Part shown: piece after piece, positions 1-5,762 of the stretch | Layout of the letters: each line of letters starts with the position of its first letter | How positions within the stretch are numbered: the first letter of the stretch is position 1 | The notes under the pieces: model-generated | Database searches by the model: none | Told to the model about the DNA's origin: nothing | What the model saw: the letters and a program-made list of their open reading frames with translations, nothing else | Source of the DNA: Clostridia bacterium | GTDB taxonomy: Bacteria; Bacillota; Clostridia; Christensenellales; CAG-917 | Assembly: GCA_017507205.1 (NCBI GenBank) | Contig: JAFWBH010000065.1 | Span: 1 to 8,075 of the forward strand | Length of the DNA: 8,075 nt | Reading direction: 5' to 3' | Translations under genes and position numbers: made by a program

Positions 1-1308
1 AACGATTTGAGGGCTACTTGCCATCTTCAACATTTAGAACCTGAATATCCTTCACTAGGCTCGTTTGGGGTTTTCCCCAATATGGTGTGTTCGCAGTTTA
101 TAACCTATCTTTTTAATGGTTACGGAATTTACGTTGGCGCAGAAGATACCATTAGAGCGCCTAAAGAAATTGATTATTATGCCGTTGACGAGCAAAAGAA
201 TATAAAAATAGAGTTAAGGTATTATTCGGGAAAAAATTATGGCGAAGATTTTTCAGTTGAGTTTGATACCGTATATAGGTTCTTTGACGGTGATTGGCAA
301 GACGGCGCGGAGATTTATAAAAAATGGTTTTACAATAATCTGCCTAAAGGGGTAAAAAAGATTGTTGATAATGACGGTTTGCCTAATTGGTATAAAGATT
401 TTCCCGTTATTTTAACTTATCCCGTTAGAGGTTATCACGATATGGACGAAATGACACCTAACGAGTTGTTTCCATATATAAACGTAATGCCTTTCGTTGA
501 TAAGTTCTCAAAGGCTACGGGCGCAAAAATAATGGTTCTTTTAATGCATTGGGAAGGAACTGCGCCTTGGGCCCCGCCTTTTGTTTATCCTCCTTACGGC
601 GGTGAAGAAGAATTTGATAAACTGTTTAACACATTAAAAGAAAAGGGACATCTTCTTGGAGTTTACTGTTCGGGTTTTTCGTTTACCGAGCAAAGTAACG
701 TCGTTCCAGAGTATAATTGCAAGGATATTTTAAAGGATAAAGAAACTTTTAAGGCGTTTTGTACGGGTAGGGATGGAAAGGTTTTAAAGAGTAAAATTTG
801 CGAAGGGCAAAGAAGTGGATATGATCTTTGCGTAGCATCGTCAAAAGGTAAAGAGTTTTTAGATCAAGCGTATAATCCGTTGTTTGAAAAAGGGTTAGAT
901 TACGTTCAAATTCTCGATCAAAACCATGGCGGTGGGCAATATTTTTGTTATTCAAGAGAACATAATCACCCTGCGTGCGTAGGTGAGTGGATGACCGTAG
1001 AAATGCAAAAACTTTTAAGCGACTGGAACGAAAAGGCTAAAGGAACGCTTTTAGGTTGCGAATCGGCTTCAAGCGAACCTTTTATTGGAAATCTCCTTTT
1101 TTCGGATAACAGGTTTGAACTCAATCATTTTATAGGTAAAGCCGTTCCGTTATATTCTTATCTTTATCATGAATTTGTTCATAACTTTATGGGTAATCAA
1201 GTTAGCGGTCTTCTTCCTGCAAGCAGTTTTGCTTCAAAATTTAGAGGCCGGTGGACTGACCTCTGTCAGCGTAAAGGACTTTCTTGCAATGCGATGCTCA
1301 CGCAGTAA
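1..1308 (+). CDS. DUF6259-like putative glycoside-hydrolase-type protein, partial at both ends
   Basis: The frame is open from the first base, so the true start lies upstream; the TTG at position 7 is only an internal codon. The protein resembles DUF6259 proteins, large polysaccharide-locus proteins thought to carry a TIM-barrel glycosidase-like domain. Counting from the TTG, I see a beta-rich stretch (about 1-90), then barrel-like segments including HWEGTAPWAPPFVYPPYGG (181-199), LGVYCSGFSF (217-226), QILDQNHGGG (301-310) and CESASSEP (351-358). D304 and E352 are plausible catalytic acids, which is inference. There is no signal peptide because the N-terminus is missing. Family-like sequence ends near KF (411-412, base about 1243). 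The remaining residues to the stop at 1306-1308 are a frame-shifted reading of the next gene, so the native C-terminus is absent. TTA leucine codons are frequent here and rare downstream, supporting a different origin. Family assignment is from recalled motif pattern, not a search. Confidence 0.72.
   Translation, partial: NDLRATCHLQHLEPEYPSLGSFGVFPNMVCSQFITYLFNGYGIYVGAEDTIRAPKEIDYYAVDEQKNIKIELRYYSGKNYGEDFSVEFDTVYRFFDGDWQDGAEIYKKWFYNNLPKGVKKIVDNDGLPNWYKDFPVILTYPVRGYHDMDEMTPNELFPYINVMPFVDKFSKATGAKIMVLLMHWEGTAPWAPPFVYPPYGGEEEFDKLFNTLKEKGHLLGVYCSGFSFTEQSNVVPEYNCKDILKDKETFKAFCTGRDGKVLKSKICEGQRSGYDLCVASSKGKEFLDQAYNPLFEKGLDYVQILDQNHGGGQYFCYSREHNHPACVGEWMTVEMQKLLSDWNEKAKGTLLGCESASSEPFIGNLLFSDNRFELNHFIGKAVPLYSYLYHEFVHNFMGNQVSGLLPASSFASKFRGRWTDLCQRKGLSCNAMLTQ
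1238..1270. other. Breakpoint joining two unrelated coding sequences
   Basis: DUF6259-like coding sequence in one frame gives way here to Ger(x)C coding sequence in another frame (codons starting at 1244, GAG GCC GGT). Codon use and base composition change at the same place, from AT-rich with many TTA codons to richer in GGC, GCA, CTC and AAG. A short inverted repeat, CTGAC-ctct-GTCAG (1256-1269), lies just right of the junction. No transposase, terminal repeat or att-like sequence is visible. Assembly chimera is my first explanation; a real deletion or rearrangement is the alternative. Confidence 0.7.
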
Positions 1309-1879
1309 AAGCGCCTTTGTTCCATTCCTAGAATTGACAGAAATGGAAGAAAAGCCCATAGAGAATGGCTCCTCTGGTGATGACAAAAACTATATTGTTG
1401 ACATCAACAAAACCCTTGTCCTCAACGACAACAACAATGCCATTCTTGAAGAGGAGCTTGCTGGCGCAGTCAATCTCTTTTACACAGACCAGGTGAAAAA
1501 CAAATTGCCCGTCAAGCTTGAAAATGGTGGAGTGCTTGAATTTCGCATTGTTGACAGCTCCCGTTCTGTCAAAGTTGATGACGGCATTATCAATGCAGAA
1601 ATCAAAATGAATGTATCCTTTGTTGAAGCACAAGGCTTTGACACTCCATACATCCTCAACTGCAATTCCGATGAGGTTTTGAAGGCACGAGATATCCTTG
1701 AAAAGCAATTAGAAATTGCTTTGACCTCTGCATATAATTTGTCAAAGGAACAAAATATTGATTTTTTGGGGCTTGAAAATATACTCTTTCAAAAATACGG
1801 GCTTTCACTTGACAAGGCTATGACCAGCAACATAGATTTCAACGTATCCTTTGTCATTGAGGTGACAGAAAACAGCTGA
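1244..1879 (+). pseudogene. Ger(x)C-family spore germination lipoprotein, C-terminal part only
   Basis: Ger(x)C proteins are the C subunit of tripartite GerA-type germinant receptors, normally lipoproteins on the outer face of the spore inner membrane. About 211 residues remain here, roughly the C-terminal half of a family member of about 370-400 residues. The order fits the family: a segment FLAMRCSRSKSAFVPFLEL; a strand-rich region with the alternating pattern VLEFRIVDSSRSVKV and INAEIKMNVSFVEAQG; then the conserved terminal helix-strand unit EKQLEIALTSAYNLSKEQNIDFLGLENILFQKYG and a last strand NVSFVIEV. IDFLGLENILFQKYG matches the family's characteristic D-lGfg..f.kyp motif. The signal peptide, lipobox Cys and N-terminal domain are missing because the gene begins at the breakpoint near 1243. 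An ATG at 1169 opens the same frame, but its first 25 residues are an out-of-frame reading of the upstream gene. If the breakpoint is an artefact, the real gene may be intact elsewhere. No A or B subunit gene is in the window. Confidence 0.68.
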
Positions 1880-1915
1880 CAACACCAAATTGACAGCAAA
1901 TGAATAGAATATCCT

Positions 1916-2275
1916 ATGGATATGGATTTTATTTTGCCTGATGATTTGACCACTGAAAAAATGCGATTGGAGTATGAAAAAATCCTCGCAGGAAGGGATT
2001 CATCTGCCTTGTCGCTGGGGGTTGGGGACGGCTTGAATGGTGAAAATGACACCAAAAAATCTACTGATTTTTCTGAAAAAACGCCCCACACCCCTCCCTG
2101 CCAACAGCATACATACCCAAGCACTAATATTTTAGTGCTTTACTTTATGTTCGCTTTGGGGTATAATTGTGGATATGGAACTTCAATTTTTGACACCAAC
2201 ATTAGTATGGGAAGGCTTCAATCCCAAGAAAGACCCACTGGAATCATCGACGGTTTTTTCAAAAGAAAAGAATAA
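1916..2275 (+). CDS. Doubtful small ORF between the Ger(x)C fragment and the hydrolase
   Basis: This 119-codon frame begins ATG GAT ATG GAT. No Shine-Dalgarno sequence precedes it. The first 30 or so residues (FILPDDLTTEKMRLEYEKILAG) have an ordinary amphipathic, coding-like composition. The rest is low in structure, crosses the 9-bp inverted repeat and promoter at 2119-2167, and overlaps the hydrolase start by about 100 bases in another frame. I recognise no family. It may be a remnant of a gene whose 3' part was lost, or chance. The rest of the 1880-2174 gap holds only a weak A/T hairpin (AAAAATC-tact-GATTTTT, 2055-2072) besides the listed signals. Confidence 0.2.
   Translation: MDMDFILPDDLTTEKMRLEYEKILAGRDSSALSLGVGDGLNGENDTKKSTDFSEKTPHTPPCQQHTYPSTNILVLYFMFALGYNCGYGTSIFDTNISMGRLQSQERPTGIIDGFFKRKE
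2119..2140 (+). terminator. 9-bp inverted repeat, terminator or operator
   Basis: AAGCACTAA (2119-2127), a 4-base loop TATT, and TTAGTGCTT (2132-2140) form a perfect stem. The following bases TACTTTATG are only moderately T-rich, so termination of the upstream Ger transcript would be weak. Its right arm overlaps the proposed -35 of the hydrolase promoter, so it could instead be an operator for a dimeric regulator. The sequence cannot decide between these. Confidence 0.45.
2139..2167 (+). promoter_or_regulatory. Sigma-A type promoter for the hydrolase gene
   Basis: TTTACT (2139-2144), a 17-base spacer and a perfect TATAAT (2162-2167). The expected transcription start, about 7 bases further on, coincides with or immediately precedes the ATG at 2175, leaving no room for a leader. 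No clear Shine-Dalgarno is present; GGGG at 2157-2160 is 14 bases from the ATG and would lie upstream of the transcript start. Confidence 0.5.
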
Positions 2276-3839
2276 TGTCGTTTCCACTGGCACCTTTTTC
2301 ACGTCTGAAGCCTTTGCAGACGGCAAGCTCCGTGGCTACATAAACATCTCCTATGACAGAAGATGGCTGGATCCTCGCCCGGCAGTTTTGGTGCTGTCAA
2401 CCAGCTCTCACTTGAAGGACGCAGGCTCACTCTTGTCTGACTTTATTGACGCAGGCTGTGTTGTCTGCACTGTTGATTTCAACGGCTCATATGATGGAGA
2501 TTACAGCACAACCTTCCCCGATTCAATGGCATATTGCAGTCATCCGGAGTGCAACAATCATTTGAACCATATTGAAGGCTCTGCAAAAAATAGTCCTTGG
2601 TTTCAATGGTCAAAGCTTGTTCGCCGTGCGATCACACTACTTGAAGAGCATCCTCTCATTGACGGAGAAAGAATTGGCCTTTTGGGCATAGGCAAGGGGG
2701 CACAGGTGGCATGGCAGGTGGCAGGCATGGACGGAAGAGTGTCTGCTCTTGTTGCAATCAATGGTGGTGGCTATCTGTGGAGATCGGGCGCACATCGCTT
2801 TACAATGGGCAACGTGCCAACCACAGATGAGGAACGTGCCTTTTCAACCGGTGTCGGTGCAGAAACATATGCTCGTCTTGTGGGATGTCCAACCTGCTAT
2901 GTGGTAGCATCAAACAACACCTATGCTGACGTTGACAGGGCTGAAGCCTTGATTTCACTTGTTCCTGCAACAGCCAAAACTCTTATGATAAGCAGAGGCA
3001 CAGATGAGCAAATCACTTCAAGCGTATATCAATCTCTGAAAAAATGGTTGAAGCGCAATCTCACTCACGATACAGAGCCAGTGGCAATGCCCTCTCTTTC
3101 ATTCAGCGAGGTGGACGGAAGCTTGTATCTTGTTCTGTCTGGCGATAGACCCTTCACGGAGCAACAGATTGCAATATCATATGGCGAGCCCAATCCAACT
3201 CAAAGATTTTGGACAACTCTTGAGGACGGACAAAAAACTGGCGAAAATGAATATGCTTACAAGGTGCCTGTCTACAATGCAGACGAGCTGATCACTGCCT
3301 ATGCATCTGTTTCAATTGAAAATGTTATGGAGCTGGGATGCTCACCAGTCATTGGTGTTGTCCCTTCAAAAATAGGCGTAAAGGCAGACAGCACTCCTGT
3401 TGGTGATGACCGTATAATCTACACAGGCAATATGGGACTGGGCAGATTCTCATCAGAGTCAGACAGCGTCATCCTTGACGACAAAAATTTGTCCTGTGGA
3501 ATTGGCCCCTTCAACATCAAGGGCATATCAGTAAAGACAGGCAGATTGATTATGTATCGTAGCACCCGTGAGCAGTTTTCATCCAAGAGAGATGCAGTGC
3601 TTCAATTTGATGCATACTCTGCCGAGAAAAAAGCTGTTTCCCTGCGCGCACATATTGATGATGAAATCTTCACTGCAACCATCAATCTTGGTGGTGGTGA
3701 GTGCTGGCAAAAGATTGCACTTTCAACATCCGACTTCAAAAACGAATACGGCAAGCATATGACACTTTTTGCAGAGGCCAAAAAATTCTCCTTTGACAAG
3801 TGCGATGGCGTGCTTTTCAACAACTTCCTCTGGCTGTAG
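2175..3839 (+). CDS. Alpha/beta-hydrolase-fold protein with Ser-less nucleophile elbow and C-terminal beta domain
   Basis: This 554-residue protein has two parts. Residues about 40-295 follow the alpha/beta-hydrolase order: strand AVLVLSTSSH (70-79), helix, strand CVVCTVDFNGSYDGDYS (95-111), helix WSKLVRRAITLLEEH (145-159), strand RIGLLGIGKGAQVAWQVA (166-183), strand SALVAINGG (190-198), and a late strand KTLMISRGTDEQIT (268-281) before a final helix. It looks nearest to the acetyl-xylan-esterase/dienelactone-hydrolase-like group. The elbow, normally G-x-S-x-G, reads GIGKG (171-175), with Gly173 where the nucleophilic Ser should be, and no His sits in the usual place after the last strand. 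Residues about 305-554 are beta-rich, ending WQKIALSTSDF...GVLFNNFLWL, similar to carbohydrate-binding jelly-roll domains (inference). There is no signal peptide or membrane helix, so it is probably cytoplasmic. The start is ATG 2175; GTG 2169 is in frame but overlaps the promoter. A non-catalytic role is likely, and its partner is unknown. Confidence 0.72.
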   Translation: MELQFLTPTLVWEGFNPKKDPLESSTVFSKEKNNVVSTGTFFTSEAFADGKLRGYINISYDRRWLDPRPAVLVLSTSSHLKDAGSLLSDFIDAGCVVCTVDFNGSYDGDYSTTFPDSMAYCSHPECNNHLNHIEGSAKNSPWFQWSKLVRRAITLLEEHPLIDGERIGLLGIGKGAQVAWQVAGMDGRVSALVAINGGGYLWRSGAHRFTMGNVPTTDEERAFSTGVGAETYARLVGCPTCYVVASNNTYADVDRAEALISLVPATAKTLMISRGTDEQITSSVYQSLKKWLKRNLTHDTEPVAMPSLSFSEVDGSLYLVLSGDRPFTEQQIAISYGEPNPTQRFWTTLEDGQKTGENEYAYKVPVYNADELITAYASVSIENVMELGCSPVIGVVPSKIGVKADSTPVGDDRIIYTGNMGLGRFSSESDSVILDDKNLSCGIGPFNIKGISVKTGRLIMYRSTREQFSSKRDAVLQFDAYSAEKKAVSLRAHIDDEIFTATINLGGGECWQKIALSTSDFKNEYGKHMTLFAEAKKFSFDKCDGVLFNNFLWL

Positions 3840-3857
3840 AATAAATCCTGACAGCCA
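3831..3857 (+). other. Hairpin over the hydrolase stop codon
   Basis: TGGCTGT (3831-3837) pairs with ACAGCCA (3851-3857) across a 13-base loop, covering the TAG stop (3837-3839). No T-tract follows, so it is not a classical terminator. It could adjust mRNA stability or the hydrolase-to-signal-peptidase ratio. It is short enough to arise by chance. Confidence 0.25.
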
Positions 3858-3874
3858 AGACATAGGTTAAAGAA

Positions 3875-4528
3875 ATGGACGATTTTAACAACGAGCTTTT
3901 AGACAACGAAATAGAGATTTTTGAAACTCCAAAGGAGAAGAAAAAACGCACTATTTTAGCCATAGCTTCTATGGTGGTTGTCGTGTTGCTTGCTCTTGCA
4001 ACTGCCCTTCTTTTAAAGACCTATGTCATATGCACAATTCCTGTGGGTGGTGGCAGTATGCTCCCCACTCTTGTTGGTGGTGAATATATTACTGACGAAA
4101 ACGGAAAGGTGGTTGAAACTATTGTAAAGGGCGATACACTTGTGCTTAATATGGTGGCAAAGATTGAAAGAGAGGACATCATTGTCTTTGACATCGCCCT
4201 TGAAAACTTTACATCTGGTGAAAAGGAAAATCACACTCTTGTCAAGAGAGTCATTGCTGTTGCCGGCGACACAATTGAGCTGAAAAATGATGGCACGGTG
4301 TATGTCAATGGACAGCTTCTTGATGAGGAATATATAAAAGGCTCTACCTACACCACTGACGGCTCATCTTCATTAAAAATCACAGTGCCAGAGGGTCATG
4401 TGTTCTGCATGGGTGACAATCGTGAAAATAGCCGTGATTCAAGAGAATTTGGTGTTGTGCCACTGGATGTCATCAGAGGCAAGTGTATTTTGATTGTTGA
4501 AAGCAACGGAAGATTGCTCATTCCTTAA
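3875..4528 (+). CDS. lepB: Type I signal peptidase
   Basis: This enzyme is a membrane-bound Ser/Lys protease that removes signal peptides from secreted preproteins on the outer face of the cytoplasmic membrane. The 217-residue protein has an acidic N-terminal tail (1-19), a basic stop EKKKR (21-25), one membrane helix (about 26-49) and then the catalytic domain. The nucleophile is Ser61 in GGGSMLPTL. The general base is Lys124 in TLVKRVIAVAGD. The terminal signature GDNRENSRDSREFG spans 180-193. Length and single membrane anchor fit the Gram-positive Sip type rather than the two-helix E. coli type. It follows the hydrolase by 35 bases with no recognisable promoter between, so it is probably cotranscribed with it. 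The ribosome binding site is weak (AGG at 3864-3866, 8 bases from ATG). A strong terminator follows. All catalytic boxes are present, so it is expected to be active. Confidence 0.95.
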   Translation: MDDFNNELLDNEIEIFETPKEKKKRTILAIASMVVVVLLALATALLLKTYVICTIPVGGGSMLPTLVGGEYITDENGKVVETIVKGDTLVLNMVAKIEREDIIVFDIALENFTSGEKENHTLVKRVIAVAGDTIELKNDGTVYVNGQLLDEEYIKGSTYTTDGSSSLKITVPEGHVFCMGDNRENSRDSREFGVVPLDVIRGKCILIVESNGRLLIP

Positions 4529-4568
4529 AATCACACAAAAAAGACTTTAACAAACATTATAGACCAAG

Positions 4569-4602
4569 TAAACATCGAGTTGTGATGTTTATTTTGTTTT
4601 TT
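4569..4602 (+). terminator. Rho-independent terminator after signal peptidase
   Basis: TAAACATC (4569-4576), loop GAGTTGT, and GATGTTTA (4584-4591) form an 8-bp stem, extendable outward through a G-T and A-T pairs. It is followed by TTTTGTTTTTT (4592-4602). It lies 41 bases after the lepB stop and closes the hydrolase-lepB unit. Confidence 0.85.
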
Positions 4603-4607
4603 ATGGA

Positions 4608-4639
4608 CATTATTTTGTGTTTTTTGACACAATAAAATG
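4608..4639. repeat. Imperfect AT-rich palindrome upstream of degV
   Basis: CATTATTTTGTGT (4608-4620) and ACACAATAAAATG (4627-4639) are near-complementary arms around a 6-base centre TTTTTG. The inner 6 bp (TTGTGT/ACACAA) and the outer CATT/AATG pair perfectly, with mismatches between them. It sits between the lepB terminator and the degV promoter. It may be a second terminator or a regulator binding site; no partner is evident. Confidence 0.35.
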
Positions 4640-4690
4640 TGTTCATTCAAAAAGAAATGTTGTTCTACAAAATGTTCTGGGTCAATAACC

Positions 4691-4719
4691 TAGACAAAAC
4701 GTAATAAAGGTGATATAAT
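4691..4719 (+). promoter_or_regulatory. Sigma-A type promoter for degV-like gene
   Basis: TAGACA (4691-4696), exactly 17 bases, then TATAAT (4714-4719). The predicted start near 4726 gives a leader of about 44 bases containing the hairpin at 4736-4758 and a Shine-Dalgarno. It lies downstream of a strong terminator, so the gene is an independent unit. Confidence 0.75.
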
Positions 4720-4735
4720 GAACATATTATAAAAA

Positions 4736-4763
4736 GTGTGCATTATCTTTTCGCACACGAGGA
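4736..4763 (+). promoter_or_regulatory. 5'-UTR hairpin abutting the degV ribosome binding site
   Basis: GTGTGC (4736-4741) and GCACAC (4753-4758) form a 6-bp GC-rich stem with an 11-base loop. The next bases are GAGGA (4759-4763), a good Shine-Dalgarno 6 bases before the ATG at 4770. This spacing selects ATG 4770 as the start. The stem may influence ribosome access or protect the 5' end. Confidence 0.5.
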
Positions 4764-4769
4764 TTGATT

Positions 4770-5666
4770 ATGAGAGATTTTATCATCGCAGCAGACAACG
4801 CAGCAGACCTTTATTTTGGATATTATGAAAACAATCCTGCCCTGCAAGTGCCTATGCCCTTCACCATTGACGGCAAGGACTACGAGCATGAAAAGGACTG
4901 CCCCAGTATGATGGATTTTTATGATATGCTGAAAAATGGGCTTCTGGTAAAGACTGCACAGGTCAATCGTGGCACTGCATACGATATGCTCAAAAAGGCT
5001 CTTGAAGAAAGCGATAAGGACTTGCTTTACATATCCTTTTCATCTGGTATGAGTGGAAGCTACGACAGTGTCTGCGCTGTTGCCAACGATCTTCGTGTTG
5101 AATTTCCAGAAAGACGTATTGAGGTCATAGATTCTCTTTCTGGCGCTGGTGGTGAGGGCTTGCTTTACTACTATGCATGCAAGATGAAAAATGAGGGCGC
5201 ATCAATGGATGAGGTCATTGCTTGGATTGAAGAAAACAAGCTCAATGCACACCACATATTCATTGTTGATGACCTTAAAAACCTCAAACAAAGTGGACGC
5301 ATTTCATCAATCGCAGCACTCCTTGGCAAGATTATGCACTTAAAGCCTATACTTGAGCTTAGCCACGAGGGCAAAATTACACTTCTCGGCAAGGCTCTTG
5401 GCAGAAAAAAAGCAATGGGCGAAATCACCCGTTTCTTTGGTGAATATCTTGAGGACAACAAAAATGACTTCATTTTGGTTGCACACACAGGCAATCAAGC
5501 AGATGCTGACACCCTTGCAAACAGCCTCAAAGCCCTCTGCCCCAATCTTCCCCCAATCAAATTCGGCTATATCAATCGTCTTGTGGCAGGATGTGCTGGA
5601 TACAATGCTCTTGCAGTATTCTTTATGGGCAAGCGCAGAAAGAAGCATATCCTTGACAACATTTAA
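4770..5666 (+). CDS. DegV family (FakB-type) fatty-acid-binding protein
   Basis: FakB proteins bind a fatty acid in the cytoplasm and present it to the kinase FakA, which makes acyl phosphate for phospholipid synthesis. The 298-residue protein is full length for the family. Visible motifs are the N-terminal AADNAADL (7-14, family TDSTADL), KTAQ (61-64, family TSQ), SFSSGMSGSY (89-98), DSLSGAGGEGLL (121-132), VDDLKNLKQSGRIS (166-179), LKPIL (191-195) and GKALGRKKAM (207-216). The carboxylate-binding Thr62 and the SSGMSG serines are kept. The C-terminal motif, usually G-T-H-T-G-P-G, reads AGCAGYN (273-279), so the conserved ligand-region His appears to be Cys275. The gene stands alone between its own promoter and terminator, with no fakA-like gene in the window. 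The ligand may therefore differ from a common fatty acid. Confidence 0.92.
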   Translation: MRDFIIAADNAADLYFGYYENNPALQVPMPFTIDGKDYEHEKDCPSMMDFYDMLKNGLLVKTAQVNRGTAYDMLKKALEESDKDLLYISFSSGMSGSYDSVCAVANDLRVEFPERRIEVIDSLSGAGGEGLLYYYACKMKNEGASMDEVIAWIEENKLNAHHIFIVDDLKNLKQSGRISSIAALLGKIMHLKPILELSHEGKITLLGKALGRKKAMGEITRFFGEYLEDNKNDFILVAHTGNQADADTLANSLKALCPNLPPIKFGYINRLVAGCAGYNALAVFFMGKRRKKHILDNI

Positions 5667-5692
5667 CATCAAATCAAAAATACAATCACTAT

Positions 5693-5726
5693 AAAGAGAA
5701 TACACTTCCGTGAATTCTCTTTTTTT
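5693..5726 (+). terminator. Rho-independent terminator after degV-like gene
   Basis: AAAGAGAAT (5693-5701) pairs with ATTCTCTTT (5714-5722). After one A-A mismatch the stem continues with CAC/GTG (5703-5705/5710-5712) around a TTCC loop. The right arm runs into a T-tract ending at 5726. It is 27 bases after the stop codon. Confidence 0.88.
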
Positions 5727-5727
5727 A

Positions 5728-5756
5728 TTGCTTTTTTTACAATTAAATTATATAAT
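5728..5756 (+). promoter_or_regulatory. Sigma-A type promoter for the M28-like gene
   Basis: TTGCTT (5728-5733), a 17-base AT-rich spacer and TATAAT (5751-5756), starting directly after the terminator T-tract. The predicted transcription start falls at or next to the ATG at 5763. GAGG (5757-5760) is only 2 bases from the ATG, too close for a normal Shine-Dalgarno and probably not transcribed. Confidence 0.6.
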
Positions 5757-5762
5757 GAGGTC

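Noticed and set aside
749..955. Minus-strand open frames here and at 1328-1708, 3602-3823, 5171-5705, 6287-6687, 6897-7826
   Set aside because: All lie antisense to well-supported + strand genes, have no ribosome binding sites I can see and show no recognisable family features.
1169..1243. ATG 1169 as the true start of the Ger(x)C protein
   Set aside because: The 25 residues it adds are an out-of-frame reading of the upstream gene; no ribosome binding site or lipobox is present.
1..1300. Functional fusion of the DUF6259-like protein with the germination protein
   Set aside because: The two coding sequences are in different frames and the DUF6259-like frame stops at 1308, so no fusion protein is made.
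1890..1920. TTGACA at 1890-1895 as a promoter for the small ORF at 1916
   Set aside because: No -10 at acceptable spacing: TAGAAT (1905-1910) is only 9 bases away and TATGGA (1915-1920) is poor and overlaps the ATG.
1917..2179. Shared TGGATATGGA near 1917 and 2170
   Set aside because: A single 10-base match in AT-rich DNA at two start regions, with no extended similarity; probably chance.
3568..3762. Secondary + strand frames within genes (also 5353-5694, 5803-6054, 6011-6202, 6589-6837, 7196-7378)
   Set aside because: They overlap conserved coding sequence in another frame and their translations look random.
4764..4769. ATT at 4764 as start of the degV-like gene
   Set aside because: ATG 4770 is in frame, is spaced 6 bases from GAGGA and gives the normal DegV N-terminus.
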